A DNA stretch of 59,387 bases from Acidobacteriota bacterium. GTDB taxonomy: Bacteria; Acidobacteriota; Holophagae; Holophagales; Holophagaceae. Below the pieces are notes generated by a model, which was given only the letters and a program-made list of their open reading frames with translations, made no database searches and was not told the origin of the DNA. This document shows positions 16,751 through 25,748 of the stretch, piece after piece (position 1 is the first letter of the stretch; each line of letters begins with the position of its first letter). Position numbers and translations under genes: made by a program. The stretch spans positions 1-59,387 of the forward strand of contig JACPYP010000026.1 in the NCBI GenBank assembly GCA_016195985.1, written 5' to 3'.

Positions 16751-19747
16751 ATGTTCGCCCTAGGCATTTCCGACTTCAGCCTGGGGGAAGGTGTCTACCC
16801 CGCGGCCCAGTTGCTGCGGGTGGCCCGGGGCCTGGGCTACCGCGATCTGGTGTGCTGGGACCGGGGCCTGGCAGGCTATCCCAAGCTGCGGGACACCCTG
16901 GAGTGGATCCACAAATCGCGCGAGCTGGAGGGCCTCCCGCCGGATCCCCAGTGGACGGGCTTCCGCCTGCACGTGGGCAGCCGGTTCACCTGGCGGGGCC
17001 ATGCGTACGGGGCGCTGCCCTTCAGCGATGGGGGCTATGCCGCGCTCAACCGCCTGCTCTCGGCGCAGGCCCACGACGCGGCGCCGGGGCCCGACATTCC
17101 GGGCCTGGGCGCGCCTGAGCCGCCCCGGGACTGCGTGCTGCTGGCCGAGGATCTGGCGGGCCTGGACGCGCTGCTGCGCGAGGGGTTCTACGCCGCGCTG
17201 CTGGCCCATCCCTGCCGCGCGCAGGAGGCGCGGAAGGCCCTGGCCGCGGGGCTGGAAGTGGTGGCGCCCCAGGTGCTGCGCTTCCGCACGGCGGAAGGCC
17301 TGGAGATGCACCGGCTCAAGCGGGCCATCGACCAGCAGTCGACTCTGGTCCGCACCGAGGCCCTGTGGCAGCCCCCAGAGGCTGCGGTGTCCCGCGCCGA
17401 ATGGGAATCCCGCTTCCCCTCCGCCGAGCCCGCCGTGGAAAAAGCCACGGCGGCGGTTCTGGAGCGGATCGCGGGTTGGCCGATCCACTGGGGGCATTGG
17501 GTGCTTCCCGCGCCGTTGGGCAAGGAGAACTCGGACATGGACGCGCTGCTGCGGGAGCGGGTGCGGGCGGGCGTGATGGAGCGCTTCCGGGACGCGGACG
17601 GGCGCATCCTCGCCCGCATGGAGCAGGAGCTGGATCTCATCTCGTTCAGGGGTTTCGCCCGCTACTTCCTGCTGGTGCAGGACATCGTTCAGGCGCTGCA
17701 GAGCAAGCCCCGCATCTGCGGCCGGGGCAGCGGCGCGGCCTCGCTGGTGAGCTATGCACTGGGCCTCAGCAATGTGGATCCCGTGGCCACCAACCTCATG
17801 TTCGAGCGCTTCCTCACCAGGGAGCGGACGGATCCGCCGGACATGGATATCGACTTCGCCTGGGACGAGCGCGAAGAGGTCATCCAGGCCGTGTTCGACC
17901 GCTACGGCCGCCACCGGGTGGCCATGGTGGCCAATCATGCCTTCTTCAAGGCCAAGGGCGCCCTGAGGGCCGTGGCCCAGGCCCACGGGCGCCCCGATCA
18001 CGAGTTGAAGCAGCTGGCCCGCTACGTGCGCGGCTGGGAAGGGGGGCTGGAGCGCGCCTCGGAGAATCCCGCGTGGGACGTGATCCTGCGCCAGGCCGCG
18101 GCGCTCAAGGGCCACTTCCACCAGTTCTCCGTGCATCCCGGCGGCACCATCGTCACGCCCGGGCCCATGTGGGAACATGCCGCCTTCCAGCCCGCGCCGG
18201 CCAAGGAAAAGGTGTCCACCACCGCCTGGGACAAGGATGGCGTGGAGAACTACGGGCTGGTGAAGATCGACCTGCTGGGAAACCGCAGCCTCGCCGTGAT
18301 CCGTGACGCCTACGAGGTGCTGGGCGACGGCGTGCCGAAGGATCCCGGTACCCGCTCGCGGGAGGATCCCGCCGCGCAGGATCTGCTGAAGCGGGGAGAC
18401 AGCATCGGCGTCTTCTACGTCGAGAGCCCCGCCACCCGGCAGCTTCAGCAGCGGGTGGGGAAGGGGGATTTCGAAACGCTGGTGATCCACAGCAGCCTTA
18501 TCCGCCCCGCGGCCTACCGTTGGGTGGACCGCTACGTGAAGCGCAGCCGGGGGGAGGAGGTCTGGGAGCCCAGCGATCCGGTTTTCGGGCAGCTCCTTTC
18601 CGACAGTTTCGGCGTGCTGGTGTACCAGGAAGACGTCATCAAAGTGTGCGTGGAGCTGGCGGGCTGGAGCCATCACGAGGCCGACCAGCTGCGCAAGCTG
18701 CTGGGCAAGCCCGACTGCGAAAAGAAACTGCCCTTCTTCGAGGCGCGGTTCCGGCGCGGCTGCGCTGCGCGCGGCGTGAGGCCTGCCACGGCGGATGAAT
18801 CCTGGGACATGATCCGCACCTTCCAAGGCTACTCGTTCTGCAAGCCGCACTCCGCCAGCTATGCCCAGGTGAGCTTCGAGAGCGCCTGGATCAAGGTCCA
18901 TCACCCGGCGGTGTTCTTCGCCTCGGTCATCACCAACCAGGGCGGCTACTACCCCGCCATCGCCTACCTGGGCGATGCGCGCCGCCACCGCCTGGTGGTG
19001 CGGGGCCCCGACGCCGACCTTTCGGTCTGGCCCTTTCGCGCGGAAGGCGGGCAGGCCCTCCGCGTGGGGCTCATGCAGATCCACGGAGCCATCAAGCAGG
19101 AAGTGCTGGACCTGCTTGACGAGCGGGAGCGGCACGGCCCCTTCGAGCACCTGGATGATCTGCTGGGCCGCGTGAAGCTGTCCGTTACCACGGCCGAGGC
19201 CCTTTGCGCCGCCGGAGCCTTCGACCGCTGGGCGCCGGACGGGGACCGCACGCGATTGATGTGGGCGCGCCTGGGCGGGGTGCCGCCAGGCGTGCGCCCG
19301 CGTCCCACGGATGTTTTCGACCGCGCCGATCTGGAGATGGCGACCCTGGGGCTCACCTTGGAAATCCATCCGGCAGCCCTCGCCCGCGTGCGGAAGGGGG
19401 GCGGGCCGGACCGCGCGGCGGATGCTGGCTACAGCACCAGCCTGAGTGCGGCTCGGCCGGGCCCAGGCGCGGGAGGCTCCATGTCCCCAAGCGCCGCCAA
19501 GCGCGGAATCCCCGGACGGGATCGCCTGCGCTTCTGGGCCCTGGTGGTGGCGGACAAGGAAGTGGCCACCGAGAAGGGCGAGCGGATGCAATTCATCACC
19601 TTCGAGGATGAGACCGGCCTTTGCGAAGCCGTGGCCTTCCCCGATGCTCTCCGCAAACGCCAGCGGCCCTTCCGCGTGGGCGATGTCGTTCCCGTCAGCG
19701 GCAGGGTCACCTTGCAGGACGGGTTGCCGGTGCTGGAGGTTCAGTGA
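16751..19747 (+). CDS. dnaE2: Error-prone DNA polymerase DnaE2 (ImuC)
   Basis: A C-family DNA polymerase of 998 residues, slightly short for DnaE2. The palm aspartates are present in DPPDMDIDFAWDERE and in YGLVKIDLLGNRSLA. Also seen are CGRGSGAASLVSYALGL, the HFHQFSVHPGGTIV block, GVLVYQEDVIKVCVELAGWS and a C-terminal OB fold (RLRFWALVVADKEV). The N-terminal PHP domain is degenerate: MFALGISDFSLGEGVYPA lacks the usual metal-binding histidines, so no PHP proofreading is expected. A low-complexity Gly/Ser/Ala linker (about residues 880-920) precedes the OB fold. It is co-transcribed with imuB, pointing to damage-inducible mutagenesis. Confidence 0.92.
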   Translation: MFALGISDFSLGEGVYPAAQLLRVARGLGYRDLVCWDRGLAGYPKLRDTLEWIHKSRELEGLPPDPQWTGFRLHVGSRFTWRGHAYGALPFSDGGYAALNRLLSAQAHDAAPGPDIPGLGAPEPPRDCVLLAEDLAGLDALLREGFYAALLAHPCRAQEARKALAAGLEVVAPQVLRFRTAEGLEMHRLKRAIDQQSTLVRTEALWQPPEAAVSRAEWESRFPSAEPAVEKATAAVLERIAGWPIHWGHWVLPAPLGKENSDMDALLRERVRAGVMERFRDADGRILARMEQELDLISFRGFARYFLLVQDIVQALQSKPRICGRGSGAASLVSYALGLSNVDPVATNLMFERFLTRERTDPPDMDIDFAWDEREEVIQAVFDRYGRHRVAMVANHAFFKAKGALRAVAQAHGRPDHELKQLARYVRGWEGGLERASENPAWDVILRQAAALKGHFHQFSVHPGGTIVTPGPMWEHAAFQPAPAKEKVSTTAWDKDGVENYGLVKIDLLGNRSLAVIRDAYEVLGDGVPKDPGTRSREDPAAQDLLKRGDSIGVFYVESPATRQLQQRVGKGDFETLVIHSSLIRPAAYRWVDRYVKRSRGEEVWEPSDPVFGQLLSDSFGVLVYQEDVIKVCVELAGWSHHEADQLRKLLGKPDCEKKLPFFEARFRRGCAARGVRPATADESWDMIRTFQGYSFCKPHSASYAQVSFESAWIKVHHPAVFFASVITNQGGYYPAIAYLGDARRHRLVVRGPDADLSVWPFRAEGGQALRVGLMQIHGAIKQEVLDLLDERERHGPFEHLDDLLGRVKLSVTTAEALCAAGAFDRWAPDGDRTRLMWARLGGVPPGVRPRPTDVFDRADLEMATLGLTLEIHPAALARVRKGGGPDRAADAGYSTSLSAARPGPGAGGSMSPSAAKRGIPGRDRLRFWALVVADKEVATEKGERMQFITFEDETGLCEAVAFPDALRKRQRPFRVGDVVPVSGRVTLQDGLPVLEVQ

Positions 19748-19840
19748 GGATTTCCGGCCCGCCCCTCAAAAAACACCCGTCGCCCCAACCCAGATTCCAG
19801 GCGGCGGTTTTGAAGGCAGCATGCACCCAGGAGGTGTTCC

Positions 19841-20869
19841 ATGCGCTGTCATGCCCTTGTCTTCCTTGCGGTCGCTCCTGCGCTCCTGGCCCAGGTGCCG
19901 GCGCTCAGGCTGCCGGAGGCCAGCCCCCGCGCCCAGGTGAGCCAGAAAGTGGGACTCACGGACATGGAGGTGACCTACAACCGCCCCGCGGTGAAGGGGC
20001 GGAAGGTTTGGGGCGGCCTCGTGCCCTACGGCCAGGTGTGGCGCGCCGGGGCCAACGAGAACACGGTGGTGGCCTTTTCAACTCCGGTCACCGTGGGGGG
20101 AACCACGCTGCCCGCGGGCCGCTACGGCCTGCACATGGTGCCCGCCGCCACGGAGTGGACGGTGATCTTCAGCGCCCAGTCCCACGGTTGGGGCAGCTAT
20201 TCCTACGACGCCAAGGAGGACCTGGCCCGCCTGAAGGTGGTGCCCATGCCCGCGGAACCCACGGAGCGGCTGGCCTACACCTTCGACGATCCCAGCGAAA
20301 AGGGCGTCACCCTCACCCTGCGCTGGGAGCAGCTGCGGGTGCCCATCCCGCTGGAGGTGGATACCCGGCAGGTGGTGGTGGTCAGCCTTCGGGAGCAGCT
20401 GAAGGGCCTGCACCAGTTCTTCGCGGAGAGCTGGAGCGGAGCGGCGGGCTGGTGCCTGGCCAACAGCGTGAATCTGGAAGAAGCCCGGACTTGGGCCGAC
20501 CGTTCCCTCGCCCTGCGCGAAACCTTCGCGGGCCTGCGCGTCAAGGCCGCTCTGCTGGAGAAGACAGGCGATGCCAAGGGCGCCGAGGTTCTGAGGGCGA
20601 GGGCCCTGGCCGTCGCCACGGAGGCTGAAGTCAATCAGCAGGGCTACGTCCTGCTGGGCCAGAACAAGATGGACGAGGCCCTCGTTCTCTTCCAAAAGAA
20701 CGTCAAGGATCACCCCGATTCCTGGAACGTCTACGACAGCCTCGCCGAGGCCCTCGCCCAGAAGGGCGACAAGGTTCAGGCGGCGGCCAACTACCGCAAG
20801 GCCCTTGAGCGCGTGAAGCAGGAGGACCAGCGCACCCGCATCCGGGGCGAGCTGGACAAGCTGAAATAG
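19841..20869 (+). CDS. DUF2911-family exported protein with C-terminal TPR-like helices
   Basis: A 342-residue protein with a signal peptide (MRCHALVFLAVAPALLAQ). Residues 25-170 match the DUF2911 family: a beta-rich domain with the conserved VTYNRPAVKGRKVWGGLVPY, VWRAGANENT and LPAGRYGLHMVP. The remaining 150 residues are helical with TPR-like spacing (GYVLLGQNKMDEALVLFQKN). The biochemical role of the family is unknown. An aggaggt site lies 7 nt upstream of the ATG. It stands alone after dnaE2 and before the queuosine-precursor transporter. Confidence 0.85.
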   Translation: MRCHALVFLAVAPALLAQVPALRLPEASPRAQVSQKVGLTDMEVTYNRPAVKGRKVWGGLVPYGQVWRAGANENTVVAFSTPVTVGGTTLPAGRYGLHMVPAATEWTVIFSAQSHGWGSYSYDAKEDLARLKVVPMPAEPTERLAYTFDDPSEKGVTLTLRWEQLRVPIPLEVDTRQVVVVSLREQLKGLHQFFAESWSGAAGWCLANSVNLEEARTWADRSLALRETFAGLRVKAALLEKTGDAKGAEVLRARALAVATEAEVNQQGYVLLGQNKMDEALVLFQKNVKDHPDSWNVYDSLAEALAQKGDKVQAAANYRKALERVKQEDQRTRIRGELDKLK

Positions 20870-20906
20870 CCGGAAAGGATTTTTCCAGGAGGGTCCCTGC
20901 GGCATC

Positions 20907-21632
20907 ATGGAGGCCATGCGCTTCCAACCCACTCCCATCCAGGCCAAGGACCAGGCGCTCGCCGGGTTCAAGTGGTACGAACTTCTGGTGCACGTGTTCG
21001 TGGTGGTGCTGCTGGTCAGCAACCTCGTGGGCCAGAAGCCCACAGCCATCGGCCCCTTCATCTTCAGCGGGGCCCAGCTGCTGTTTCCCATCACCTACAT
21101 CTTCGGCGACGTATTCACCGAGGTGTACGGCTATGGGGCCAGCCGCCGGGCCATCTGGCTGGGCTTTTTCGCCAGCCTGCTCATGGGGGGCTTCGGCCTC
21201 TTCATGGTCTGGATCCCCCCCGCGCCCGGCTGGCCCGCGGACCATCAGCGGGCCTTTGAGATCGTGTTTGCCACGGCGGCCCGGGGCATCGTGGCCAGCC
21301 TGGCGGCCTTCTGGGTGGGGGAGTTCGTCAACAGCTACGTGATGGCCAAGATGAAGGTGTGGACCAAGGGGCGGGCGCTGTGGAGCCGCACCATCGGATC
21401 CACGGTGGCGGGGCAGGCCGTGGACAGCCTCATCGTTTCTTTCGGCCTCTTCGCGGGCACGCTGCCCGTCAAGACGATCCTGATCATGGCGGGCTCGGGC
21501 TACCTGGCCAAGGTGATCTACGAGGCCTGCATGACGCCCCTCACCTACCTGGTGGTAAACGGGCTGAAGAAAGTCGAAGGCGTCGACGTGTACGACGAGG
21601 GAACTGATTTCAACCCGTTCGTGAAGGATTAG
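20907..21632 (+). CDS. yhhQ: Queuosine precursor transporter (YhhQ/QPTR family)
   Basis: An integral membrane protein of 241 residues with six or so helices. The family hallmarks are LLVSNLVGQKP, FPITYIFGDVFTEVYGYGAS and GSTVAGQAVDSLIVSFGLFAG. Members import queuine or preQ0/preQ1 for wobble-base modification of GUN tRNAs. The ATG at 20907 or the in-frame ATG at 20916 could be used. The 3' end overlaps the convergent metallopeptidase gene by 23 bp. A role beside the DNMT2-type enzyme 15 kb away is conceivable, because queuosine affects DNMT2 activity in eukaryotes, but there is no direct link here. Confidence 0.92.
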   Translation: MEAMRFQPTPIQAKDQALAGFKWYELLVHVFVVVLLVSNLVGQKPTAIGPFIFSGAQLLFPITYIFGDVFTEVYGYGASRRAIWLGFFASLLMGGFGLFMVWIPPAPGWPADHQRAFEIVFATAARGIVASLAAFWVGEFVNSYVMAKMKVWTKGRALWSRTIGSTVAGQAVDSLIVSFGLFAGTLPVKTILIMAGSGYLAKVIYEACMTPLTYLVVNGLKKVEGVDVYDEGTDFNPFVKD

Positions 21633-22143
21633 CCGGGGCACTGGCGCCGGCTTCCCGGTGGGTCAGGTAGAGGCGCAGGTCGAACTCCAGCTGGAAGTAG
21701 TCCGGCTCCATGTGGGTGCAGAGCTGGTAGAAGGCCTTGTTGTGCTCGCGCTCCTTCAGATGGGCCAGCTCGTGCACGAGGATCATCCTCAGAAAGGGGG
21801 CGGGCGCCTCGCGGAAGACGGCGGCCACACGGATTTCTCGGCTGGCCTTGAGCCGGCCGCCCTGCACCCGGGAGACCGCCGTGAGCGTTCCCAGGGCCTG
21901 GCTCAGCAGCTGGAGCTTGGGATCGTAGAGGGCTTTGTGGAGCGGTGGGGCGTTCTTCAGGAAACGGTCTTTCAGTTCCATTGCGGCCTGGAAGAGGGCC
22001 TTGTCGGTGCGGACCGTGTGCGCTTCGCCGTAGCGGCTGGCGAGATACGGCCCCAGCTGGCCCAGGGCCAGGAGCTCGCGCACCCGCGCCTGCACGGCTG
22101 GGCTGTAGCCTTCCAGATAGGGCAGAGCTGTCGCGCCGATCAT
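21610..22143 (-). CDS. YgjP-like (DUF45) zinc metallopeptidase
   Basis: A 177-residue cytoplasmic protein carrying the minimal zinc-peptidase motif HELAHLKEREHNKAFY (HExxH with a third His), as in the YgjP/WSS1-like DUF45 family. No signal peptide or membrane segment is present. The substrate is unknown; relatives are linked to SprT/WSS1-type proteolysis of DNA-crosslinked proteins. Its ATG overlaps the stop of the upstream cvfB-like gene (ATGA), so it is the last gene of a hutD-cvfB-ygjP unit. Confidence 0.85.
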   Translation of the reverse strand: MIGATALPYLEGYSPAVQARVRELLALGQLGPYLASRYGEAHTVRTDKALFQAAMELKDRFLKNAPPLHKALYDPKLQLLSQALGTLTAVSRVQGGRLKASREIRVAAVFREAPAPFLRMILVHELAHLKEREHNKAFYQLCTHMEPDYFQLEFDLRLYLTHREAGASAPANPSRTG

Positions 22144-22988
22144 GGCGTCTTGAGCAGGCGGATGCCGTCTGCGTCGATGCTGATGCGCCGGGCTTTGTAA
22201 AGGGCGCCGAGGGTCTGCTTGAACACCTTCTTGCTGATGCCGAAAAGCGTGTGGATTTGCTCCGGGGCGCTCTTGTCGGTTACGGGCAGGAAGCCCCCGC
22301 GCCGCTTCAGCGTGTCGAGCAGGGCCTGGGCCACGGCATCGATCTTGGCGTAGCCTGGCGCGCTCAGCGAGAGGCTCAACTTGAGGTCCGCCCGGGGCGC
22401 CTTCACCCAGCCTTCTTTGGTTTCGCCACGGCTCACCTTGCCGAACAGGTCGCTGTCGTGAACCATGCCCCAGTAGCGGTGGTTGACGATGACGCGCACA
22501 CCAATGTCCGTGCGGTCCCCAATCACCAGGCTGACCTTGTCGCCCTCCTTGAATTCGTCGGCCTCGTCCACCAGGAAGTCCGCCAGCCGGGTGGAGGCGG
22601 CCATGTGGCCTGCTTCATCCGAGAAGAGGAAGACAAGCAGCTTGTTTCCCGGCTTCACCAGGCGCCGCGCCTCGTGCTTCACCTCTTTCCAGGGCATGAA
22701 CAGAGGCTTGGGCGGGCCCCAGTCCAGGTAGGCTCCGGCGGGATTCACGGACAGCACTTTCAGGAAGCCCACCTCGCCGCCCAGGGCCATGGGTGGACGA
22801 AGATGTGCCACGAGGCGGCCTTCGTCCTCCCGGTAGGCGAAGACCTGCAGGCCCTGTCCCGTTTCCAGGCCGGGCGGCACTTGCTCCAGGGGTAACAGGA
22901 TCGGCCCCTCGAGGCCGCCATCCAGGAAGGCGCCTTCTGGCCCCAGACGCAGGAGCTTCAGATGGTTCAGGGTGCCAAGGGTGGCCAT
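22140..22988 (-). CDS. cvfB: CvfB-like S1-domain RNA-binding protein
   Basis: A 282-residue protein made of tandem S1-type beta barrels followed by a C-terminal winged helix (SAPEQIHTLFGISKKVFKQ). The N-terminus LGTLNHLKLLRLGPEGAFLD and the later GVRVIVNHRYWGMVHDSDLF follow CvfB/YitL of Firmicutes, an RNA-binding virulence regulator. The start at 22988 (MATLGTLNHL) matches family N-termini and lies 20 nt after the HutD-family stop; no strong ribosome-binding site is visible, suggesting coupling. Overlap with the metallopeptidase gene indicates one transcript. Confidence 0.87.
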   Translation of the reverse strand: MATLGTLNHLKLLRLGPEGAFLDGGLEGPILLPLEQVPPGLETGQGLQVFAYREDEGRLVAHLRPPMALGGEVGFLKVLSVNPAGAYLDWGPPKPLFMPWKEVKHEARRLVKPGNKLLVFLFSDEAGHMAASTRLADFLVDEADEFKEGDKVSLVIGDRTDIGVRVIVNHRYWGMVHDSDLFGKVSRGETKEGWVKAPRADLKLSLSLSAPGYAKIDAVAQALLDTLKRRGGFLPVTDKSAPEQIHTLFGISKKVFKQTLGALYKARRISIDADGIRLLKTP

Positions 22989-23008
22989 CAGGTCATCCAG
23001 GGAGGTGA

Positions 23009-23608
23009 TCAGAGCGGCCAGATGGAAACGAGCACCCCAGGCGTGGTACCGAAGGATGCGCGCACGCCCAGCTTCGCACCGGGCGCTTCGATGGCGGCCG
23101 GAGTTGTTCCGAGCCGGAGGCAGTCCCGGGATCCGAGTTCCACGCCGAGAGGGTCCACCCGGATGGGCCCCCAGGGTGCGAAGAGGAGGGTGGTGGGTGC
23201 CAGGGCGATGCCGGTGGGGTCCACTCCCAAGTTGAGCCACTCCATGGTGACTTTCACCCGGCTGGGGTCGCTGATGATTCCGAAATCCACGCAGGGCCCC
23301 TGGATGAGCGCGGCGTTCACGGGCACATCCCCGGCAAAGGCCACCACCTGGCCGGGGTGCTTGAGCCGCTGGCGGCCTTGGCCGCCGATGTCCAGAATGA
23401 GCCCCGGTCCCTCCAGCAGGGTCAGCAGGCGCACGCGGTCCGGGAAGCGGGAAAAGGGCCCCGAGGCCTCCACCCGCGCTGAGCTCACCCGCCACAGGAA
23501 CGGATCCGAAAGGCTCGCTCCCGCAGGTTCGATGGCGATCTCAGTGGTGCTGCCGCCCCCGTCCTTCCAGGGCATGACGCGGTAATCAGAGGGGCGTAGA
23601 TGCAGCAT
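23009..23608 (-). CDS. HutD/Ves family protein
   Basis: A 199-residue cupin-like beta-rich protein. The family signature is at the N-terminus: YRVMPWKDGGGSTTEIAIEP. Also present are FLWRVSSARVEASGPFSRFP and VRLLTLLEGPGLILDI. HutD occurs with histidine-utilisation operons in Pseudomonas and is thought to cap hut expression; Ves is a cold-linked homologue. No hut genes are nearby, so the role here is open. It is the first gene of the leftward hutD-cvfB-ygjP unit and is divergent from the NlpC/P60 gene (88 bp apart). Confidence 0.88.
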   Translation of the reverse strand: MLHLRPSDYRVMPWKDGGGSTTEIAIEPAGASLSDPFLWRVSSARVEASGPFSRFPDRVRLLTLLEGPGLILDIGGQGRQRLKHPGQVVAFAGDVPVNAALIQGPCVDFGIISDPSRVKVTMEWLNLGVDPTGIALAPTTLLFAPWGPIRVDPLGVELGSRDCLRLGTTPAAIEAPGAKLGVRASFGTTPGVLVSIWPL

Positions 23609-23696
23609 GAAGACAGCTTCTCATGGGGCGAAGAAGGAATGGAGCGGGTTGAATCGGAATCGTCAAGCGGATCACGGGTGCTGCTAGCATCCCCGC

Positions 23697-24488
23697 ATGG
23701 TTCTGCGCAGATGCGGGCATCGGTGGCTGATCGGAGCGCTGGCGGCGCTGCTGCTGGGCGGAGCCTGTTCCCGCCCGCCCCGCCGGGTGCCAGAGCGCCC
23801 CCGGATGGCGCCCGTCTCCCCGCGCGTCCTGCAGCGTTTGGGCTACACCCTGCAGGCCGGCGCCTTCGCCAAGGTGGAAAACGCTGCCCGGTTTTCGGAA
23901 ACCCTCCAGGCACAGGGGCTTGAGGCTGCCTACTACGCCTCGGGGGACGGCCTCTACCGGGTACGCTTCGGTGACTTTGCCACCAAGGAGAGGGCCCGGG
24001 CCCGGGGCGAGGCTTTGAAATCCGCTGGCGTGATCGAGGCCTTCTGGGTGGTGGCCCCGGATGGGTCGGCTCCGGCGGCCCCGGGACCAGTTCAGATGCG
24101 CCCCACAGATGAACGGGGCCTGCGGGCCAGCCTGGTGGAATCCGCCAAGGGTTACCTGGGGGTGCCCTACCTGTTCGGTGGCACCACGGAACGAGGTTTC
24201 GACTGCAGCGGCCTCACCGGAGCCGTGTACCGACTGAACGGGTTGAGGCTGCCCCGCTCCTCTCAGGCCCAGTTCGAGGCGGGTAACGCGGTGGATCTGG
24301 AGGAGGCGCGGCCGGGGGACCTCCTGTTCTTCGCCACAGGAGGTGGTGGCCGGGTGAGCCATGTGGGACTCTACCTGGGGCAGGGGGCCTTCATTCATGC
24401 CCCCCGTCCGGGCCAGAGCATTCGGCAGGATGACCTCGGGGACCGCTATTACCACAAGGCTTTGGTCGGCGTCCGGACATACCTTTAA
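23697..24488 (+). CDS. SPOR-NlpC/P60 lipoprotein, probable peptidoglycan endopeptidase
   Basis: A 263-residue exported protein. The signal segment ends in LLLGGAC, a plausible lipobox. A SPOR-like domain follows (YTLQAGAFAKVENAARFSET, RVRFGDFATKERA), which binds denuded glycan strands. The C-terminal NlpC/P60 domain has the catalytic Cys in FDCSGLTGAVYRLNG, the His in VSHVGLYLGQ, and a third polar residue in FIHAPRPG. Such enzymes cut D-Glu-mDAP bonds in the cell wall. SPOR usually follows the catalytic domain; here it precedes it. Monocistronic, followed by the cold-shock gene 169 bp downstream. Confidence 0.92.
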   Translation: MVLRRCGHRWLIGALAALLLGGACSRPPRRVPERPRMAPVSPRVLQRLGYTLQAGAFAKVENAARFSETLQAQGLEAAYYASGDGLYRVRFGDFATKERARARGEALKSAGVIEAFWVVAPDGSAPAAPGPVQMRPTDERGLRASLVESAKGYLGVPYLFGGTTERGFDCSGLTGAVYRLNGLRLPRSSQAQFEAGNAVDLEEARPGDLLFFATGGGGRVSHVGLYLGQGAFIHAPRPGQSIRQDDLGDRYYHKALVGVRTYL

Positions 24489-24527
24489 GAAGGCAGTTTG
24501 CTTTTTTTTGGGCTGATCATCGTTTTT

Positions 24528-24558
24528 TTGAAAATTGATGGCAGAAAAGCCCTACACT
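24528..24558 (+). promoter_or_regulatory. Candidate promoter of the cold-shock gene
   Basis: ttgaaa (24528-24533) and tacact (24553-24558) are separated by 19 bp, a little long. The region is locally AT-rich in a GC-rich window and would give a leader of about 90 nt, as is common for cold-shock mRNAs. Position and composition are the only support. Confidence 0.35.
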
Positions 24559-24657
24559 GGCAGGTGCCCGTCTGTTGCACGGGTATCTAAAAGCGTTGCT
24601 GCCTCGCCTGGAAGGGACATCGCATTCATATCCAGGACGAAGAAAGCAGGAAAAATC

Positions 24658-24861
24658 ATGGCTCAAGGCACCGTCAAGTGGTTCAACGCCGAAAAGGGTT
24701 TCGGATTCATCACCCCCGACGAGGGTGGTGCGGACCTGTTCGTGCATCACTCCGCGATCGAAACCACGGGTTTCCGCACCCTGGATGAGAATCAGCGCGT
24801 CAGCTTCAATGTGGGACAGGGCCAGAAGGGCCCCCAGGCGACCAACGTCACCAAGATCTAG
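24658..24861 (+). CDS. csp: Cold-shock domain protein
   Basis: A 67-residue single cold-shock domain (OB fold) that binds single-stranded RNA/DNA. RNP1 is KGFGFITP and RNP2 is LFVHHSAI; the start [18 protein letters not shown] is canonical. The long untranslated leader and strong terminator are typical of highly expressed csp genes. An in-frame upstream extension exists, but the family start at 24658 is clear. Confidence 0.96.
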   Translation: MAQGTVKWFNAEKGFGFITPDEGGADLFVHHSAIETTGFRTLDENQRVSFNVGQGQKGPQATNVTKI

Positions 24862-24880
24862 TCCCTTACTGTTCAACTGA

Positions 24881-24912
24881 AGAAGGGCCTCCTCCGGGAG
24901 GCCCTTCTTTTT
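24881..24912 (+). terminator. Terminator of csp
   Basis: A twelve-bp perfect stem (24881-24892 with 24897-24908) and tccg loop run into five T residues, 19 nt after the csp stop. Confidence 0.92.
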
Positions 24913-24969
24913 GGCATCCCTTTGGCGATGGTCCTCTGTCCCAGCCGCTGGCTGGGCGAGAGGTGCCCA

Positions 24970-25713
24970 ATGGATCCTGGATACTATGTCGCCGCTGGCA
25001 GCTTGAAGGCCCGGGCCTTCCAGCTGGAGGTGGTGGCGAACAACCTGGCGAACGCGGCCACGGTGGGCTACAAGCCCGACCAGCCCTTCTTCGCCGTGTT
25101 CAACAAGGCCGCAGGCAGCGGCCGGAAGCTGCCCCTCAGCGGATACCTGAACGATGGTGTGGTCTTTGCCGAGACCGGCGTGATCACGGAGCAGGGCAAC
25201 CTGCGGGCCACGGGGCGTCCTCTGGATGTGGCCATCGAAGGCAACGCCTTTCTGGCGGTCAGCACGCCTGGGGGCGTCCGGGTTACCCGGGATGGCCGCC
25301 TGCAGTTGGGTCAGGACGGCCAGCTCCAGGCCATGGATGGCAACCCGGTCCTGGGCAAAAATGGCCAGCCCATCAAAGTGGATCCCAAGAACGGCAACGT
25401 GTCGATTTCCACGGACGGCACCGTCCAGCAGAACGGCCAAGCCCTGGGCCAACTGGATCTGAAGGCCTACGAAAAACCGGGCGCTCTCAAGCGCGCCGGA
25501 GCCTTGCGCTTCGATCCCACGGGCGCCGCGGAGGCTCCTGTGAAGGGCACCGTCACCCAAGGGCATCTGGAGCAGAGCGCCGTGGACACGGCCTCCACCA
25601 TGGTCGAGATGATCCGCCTCAACCGGCTTTACGAAATGAGCCTGAAGGTGGCCTCGACCCTCAGCAACGACCTGGATTCCCGTTCCATCAACGACATCGC
25701 CATCAGCCGTTAA
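24970..25713 (+). CDS. flgF: Flagellar proximal rod protein FlgF-like
   Basis: A 247-residue flagellar rod/hook family protein. The N-terminal rod motif FQLEVVANNLANAATVGYK, the middle GVITEQGNLRATGRPLDVAI, and the C-terminal heptad segment (AVDTASTMVEMIRLNRLYEM) are all present. FlgF forms the proximal rod in the periplasm and is exported by the flagellar type III system without a signal peptide. I chose the ATG at 24970 (MDPGYYVAAG) because the family starts there. It heads a flgF-flgG-flgA operon. Confidence 0.9.
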   Translation: MDPGYYVAAGSLKARAFQLEVVANNLANAATVGYKPDQPFFAVFNKAAGSGRKLPLSGYLNDGVVFAETGVITEQGNLRATGRPLDVAIEGNAFLAVSTPGGVRVTRDGRLQLGQDGQLQAMDGNPVLGKNGQPIKVDPKNGNVSISTDGTVQQNGQALGQLDLKAYEKPGALKRAGALRFDPTGAAEAPVKGTVTQGHLEQSAVDTASTMVEMIRLNRLYEMSLKVASTLSNDLDSRSINDIAISR

Positions 25714-25748
25714 CCCTACCTTTCCACCCTTTTGATCAGGAGGTTCCC

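Noticed and set aside
16760-19591. A minus-strand frame of about 940 codons opposite dnaE2
   Set aside because: No motifs; it mirrors the DnaE2 coding frame.
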